Shown in pieces: positions 6,293 through 8,431 of a stretch of DNA of 8,431 nucleotides; the stretch's first letter is position 1, and each line of letters opens with the position of its first letter. Source of the DNA: Bacteroidota bacterium (GTDB lineage: Bacteria > Bacteroidota > Bacteroidia > UKL13-3); NCBI GenBank assembly GCA_018883485.1, contig VEQB01000080.1, forward strand, positions 1 to 8,431. Reading direction: 5' to 3'. The translations under genes were made by a program, and so were the position numbers. Under the pieces are notes generated by a model. It was not told where the DNA came from. It made no database searches and worked only from the letters and a program-made list of their open reading frames with translations.

Positions 6293-6535
6293 ATGACAAA
6301 AATATACACTGAAGACGATTTATTACTTTACCTCTACAAAGAATTATCTACTAAAGAGGTAATTGAAATTGAAAATGCCTTACAACAGCAGCCTTATTTA
6401 AGAGATAAACTCTCCGAAATGAGCGCTGCTGTTGCTATGATACCAGCAATTGAAACAGAACCTTCTCAAACAAGTGTGGATATGGTTCTTGAATATGCCT
6501 TAGAATTAGAAAAGTCTAATGAACATGTAAGTTAA
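6293..6535 (+). CDS. Small anti-sigma-like protein without zinc ligands
   Basis: This is an 80-residue, acidic and probably all-helical protein with no signal peptide or membrane segment. Its start, YTEDDLLLYLYKELSTKEVIEIENAL followed by LRDKLSEM, matches the layout of the anti-sigma domain (D-E-L-L-A-Y-L-x-G-E-L-S-x-x-E, then helix). The His-x3-Cys-x2-Cys zinc set of classical ZAS proteins is absent: the position reads NALQQQPYLRDK. Similar short soluble proteins often sit beside ECF sigma genes in Bacteroidota. That is family knowledge, and pairing this one with the sigma factor at 5013 is inference from order and domain style. The C-terminal half (residues 55-80) has a helix, SVDMVLEYALELEKSNE. 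Its last 30 bases overlap the convergent Pit transporter gene. The ATG directly follows a 14-pair hairpin. Confidence 0.72.
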   Translation: MTKIYTEDDLLLYLYKELSTKEVIEIENALQQQPYLRDKLSEMSAAVAMIPAIETEPSQTSVDMVLEYALELEKSNEHVS

Positions 6536-7900
6536 TCCAGCTAGTATTGCACTCACGGGTATGGTTAACACCCAAGCCCAAAGCAAGCTAACGGTAACTC
6601 CCCATCTCACAGCCGAAATACGTTTAGTTACGCCAACGCCAATAATAGAACCTGTTATGGTGTGTGTAGTACTAACTGGTATTCCCATTTGTTCGGTCAT
6701 AAATAAAGTAAGTGCGCCTGCAGATTCTGCACTAACGCCTTCCAATGGAGTTACTTTGGTAATCTTAGAACCCATGGTTTTAATAATTTTCCAACCCCCA
6801 CTTAAGGTGCCCAAGCCAATTGCGGCATAACAGGCCAATGCAACCCAATCTGGCATTTGTTTAATATCTGTAATATCGCCATTGGCTACCATGGCAGCAG
6901 CAATAATCCCCATTACTTTTTGCGCATCGTTGCCTCCATGTCCAATGCTAAAGGCTGCAGAAGAAAGTAATTGCAGCTTCTTAAACATGTTTGCCACCTT
7001 AAATGCTGTTGGTGTTTTAATCTTTTCAACATAGATATACGTTAAAATAAAAAGCAAAGAAACACCCATAATACCCCATGCAATGGCAGAATTATCTGCC
7101 TTACCTAAACTTGAGGATAGTTTTTTTACATCTGCCGCAGGGTTTGTTTCGTTTGAAATTTTCTGAGCCAAACCAGCTGCACCTAAACTATTATACTCAC
7201 TTAAATAAGGTTTTGCACTACTTACAAGTTGTAATGCACTATCAAGTTTTGCTTGGCTTTCTGGGTGCGCAACAACTTCTATTTTTAGCTTATCTATGGA
7301 ATAAAATTTTTCTAAATTTTCAGAAAGCTTACTTTGTTCTAATACATCAAACAAAAGAAATGTGCCTATAGAAGCTAAAGTGATTATAGCTATCCTATAC
7401 CATAAATTTTGCATGATGGTAACCAAAGTAATGAACATGGATATGGTCATCCCAATTACGGGGGCAAAGAAAATGAATAGAATAGTTTTAGATATTTTAT
7501 CCATTTCTACAATTGATGGAATGCCAATTGCACCTTTAATCATCCAGGCATGGGCAATGGCTGCTCCTGCAAAACCACCAATTAAAGTATGCGAAGAACT
7601 AGAAGGAATGCCATACCACCAGGTTAGTAAATTCCAGATAATAGCGGCTATAAGGCCCGCAAATATTACCTCTAAAGTTATAAATTCTTTATGAACTGTT
7701 TTACCAATGGTATTTGCAACCGCATGGTCTTTAAAAATAAAGAAGGCCACAAAATTAAACATGGCTGCCCAAACCACTGCTTGAAAAGGAGTTAATACCT
7801 TAGTAGAAACAACAGTAGCAATCGAATTGGCGGCATCATGAAATCCATTGATGTAATCAAAGATTAGCGCCAGAACAATAATAACAACTAGGAATGTCAT
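6506..7900 (-). CDS. Pit-family inorganic phosphate transporter
   Basis: This is an inner-membrane low-affinity phosphate symporter of 464 residues with the inverted duplicated signature of the PiT family. The first half has NGFHDAANSIAT (18-29) and GIPSSSSHTLIGGFAGAA (97-114). The second half has GHGGNDAQKVMG (320-331) and GIPVSTTHTITGS (406-418). About ten hydrophobic segments are visible. Between the halves lies a soluble loop of roughly 80 residues (about 187-270), rich in Lys, Ser and Ala, which is longer than needed to link the bundles. The ATG at 7900 starts with the first membrane helix and lies 9 bases after the stop of the DUF47 gene, the usual partner arrangement. Bacterial Pit proteins take up metal-phosphate with proton or sodium coupling; which applies here cannot be read from the sequence. 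The 3' end overlaps the convergent anti-sigma-like gene by 30 bases. Confidence 0.95.
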   Translation of the reverse strand: MTFLVVIIVLALIFDYINGFHDAANSIATVVSTKVLTPFQAVVWAAMFNFVAFFIFKDHAVANTIGKTVHKEFITLEVIFAGLIAAIIWNLLTWWYGIPSSSSHTLIGGFAGAAIAHAWMIKGAIGIPSIVEMDKISKTILFIFFAPVIGMTISMFITLVTIMQNLWYRIAIITLASIGTFLLFDVLEQSKLSENLEKFYSIDKLKIEVVAHPESQAKLDSALQLVSSAKPYLSEYNSLGAAGLAQKISNETNPAADVKKLSSSLGKADNSAIAWGIMGVSLLFILTYIYVEKIKTPTAFKVANMFKKLQLLSSAAFSIGHGGNDAQKVMGIIAAAMVANGDITDIKQMPDWVALACYAAIGLGTLSGGWKIIKTMGSKITKVTPLEGVSAESAGALTLFMTEQMGIPVSTTHTITGSIIGVGVTKRISAVRWGVTVSLLWAWVLTIPVSAILAGLTYMFIRLF

Positions 7901-7909
7901 GTAGGTAGA

Positions 7910-8431
7910 TTAGGCGTACTTTACTACTATAGATTCAATCACGTTTGCGGCATCTTCAAACTTATCCGTAACTATTTCTAGCACTTGATAAATTTCACGA
8001 CGTTTAATTAACATTTTCATGTCGTTTTCTTGTTCAAATAAACGCTCAATGCATAAGTCAAATAAATCATCAGCTTGATTTTCAATGCTGTTTACCTTTA
8101 CAATTGCATCTGTAATGTTGCGCATATTTTTCATATTGCGTAACTCAAATACAGCTGTTTTAATGGATTCTGCTCCCAAGGCAATAATATCTGCCATCTT
8201 TTGAATCCCACTTTCATTTGGATCAACCTTGTAAAAATTAATCTTTTTTGCAGAAGCATAGATATAATCACAAATATCATCCAAAGCTGTGGCTAGATAA
8301 TGGATATCTTCTCTATCAAACGGCGTAATGAAATTTTTACCTAATTCTGTAAAAACTCTATGCGTTAATTCGTCGTTTTTGTGCTCGTAATCTTCTAATT
8401 GATTGATAATTATCTGCCTTTTATCATAGTC
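7910..8431 (-). CDS. DUF47 / PhoU-like Pit accessory protein, N-terminus missing
   Basis: The frame stays open from the right edge to a TAA at 7912-7910, showing 173 residues. Family members have about 205-220 residues, so some 35-45 N-terminal residues lie beyond the window. A TTG at 8284 is internal and not the start, because conserved sequence continues upstream of it (ITPFDREDIHYLATALDDICDYI). That PFDRED...LDD segment is the hallmark of DUF47 proteins, which are helical PhoU relatives. The rest is helical, with repeated acidic metal-binding-like patterns (ENQADDLFD, DKFEDAANVIE) matching the three-helix bundle repeats. DUF47 genes are typically paired with Pit transporters and are thought to regulate them. 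Here the Pit gene begins 9 bases downstream, so the two are almost surely co-transcribed. The protein is cytoplasmic. Confidence 0.93.
   Translation of the reverse strand, partial: DYDKRQIIINQLEDYEHKNDELTHRVFTELGKNFITPFDREDIHYLATALDDICDYIYASAKKINFYKVDPNESGIQKMADIIALGAESIKTAVFELRNMKNMRNITDAIVKVNSIENQADDLFDLCIERLFEQENDMKMLIKRREIYQVLEIVTDKFEDAANVIESIVVKYA

Noticed and set aside
7078..7694. Two plus-strand frames of about 100 residues opposite the Pit transporter
   Set aside because: Both are antisense to well-conserved Pit motifs and show no protein family pattern.
8282..8284. TTG at 8284 as start of the DUF47 gene
   Set aside because: Conserved family sequence (PFDRED...) continues in frame upstream to the window edge, so the TTG is an internal leucine codon.

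Overview
The window is AT-rich and reads as a chromosomal segment of a Bacteroidota (Bacteroidetes) bacterium. The clues are a UvrA of the type common in that phylum, an ECF sigma factor with a short zinc-free anti-sigma-like partner, Pit/DUF47 phosphate genes, and upstream regions with no clear Shine-Dalgarno sequences. The phylum is an inference from protein style. I cannot name a genus.

Layout. Bases 1-4110 are all on the minus strand. Reading in the direction of transcription they hold uvrA (4110-1288), a 79-base gap with a small inverted repeat, the scar of a biotin-dependent carboxylase alpha-subunit gene (1208-1060), a secreted SnoaL-like/DUF4440 protein (1057-635), and the N-terminal part of a GT-C membrane glycosyltransferase that runs off the left edge (627-1). 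The last three are tightly packed, with gaps of 2 and 7 bases, like an operon. A secreted outer-membrane-barrel-like protein (4117-4863, plus) diverges from uvrA with only 6 bases between the two start codons. A plus-strand group follows: ECF sigma factor (5013-5591), secreted or anchored jelly-roll protein (5637-6215), and an 80-residue anti-sigma-like protein (6293-6535) whose ATG directly follows a long hairpin. The right end, on the minus strand, is a Pit-type phosphate transporter (7900-6506) behind its DUF47/PhoU-like partner (8431-7910, truncated by the right edge). The Pit gene overlaps the end of the anti-sigma-like gene tail to tail by 30 bases.

How they work together. DUF47 and Pit form a low-affinity phosphate uptake pair. 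The sigma, jelly-roll and anti-sigma-like genes look like one envelope-linked regulatory unit, which is an inference from order and family. UvrA is a stand-alone nucleotide excision repair gene.

The most notable observation is the carboxylase scar. Thirteen codons that match the start of a biotin carboxylase (MTISKLFVANRGE) are joined out of frame to 36 codons that match the second half of a biotinyl domain (MESTVVAPQAG...). The roughly 600 codons normally between them are missing, and the downstream genes are left directly behind the old start region. I see no tRNA, rRNA, CRISPR array, insertion sequence or prophage gene.
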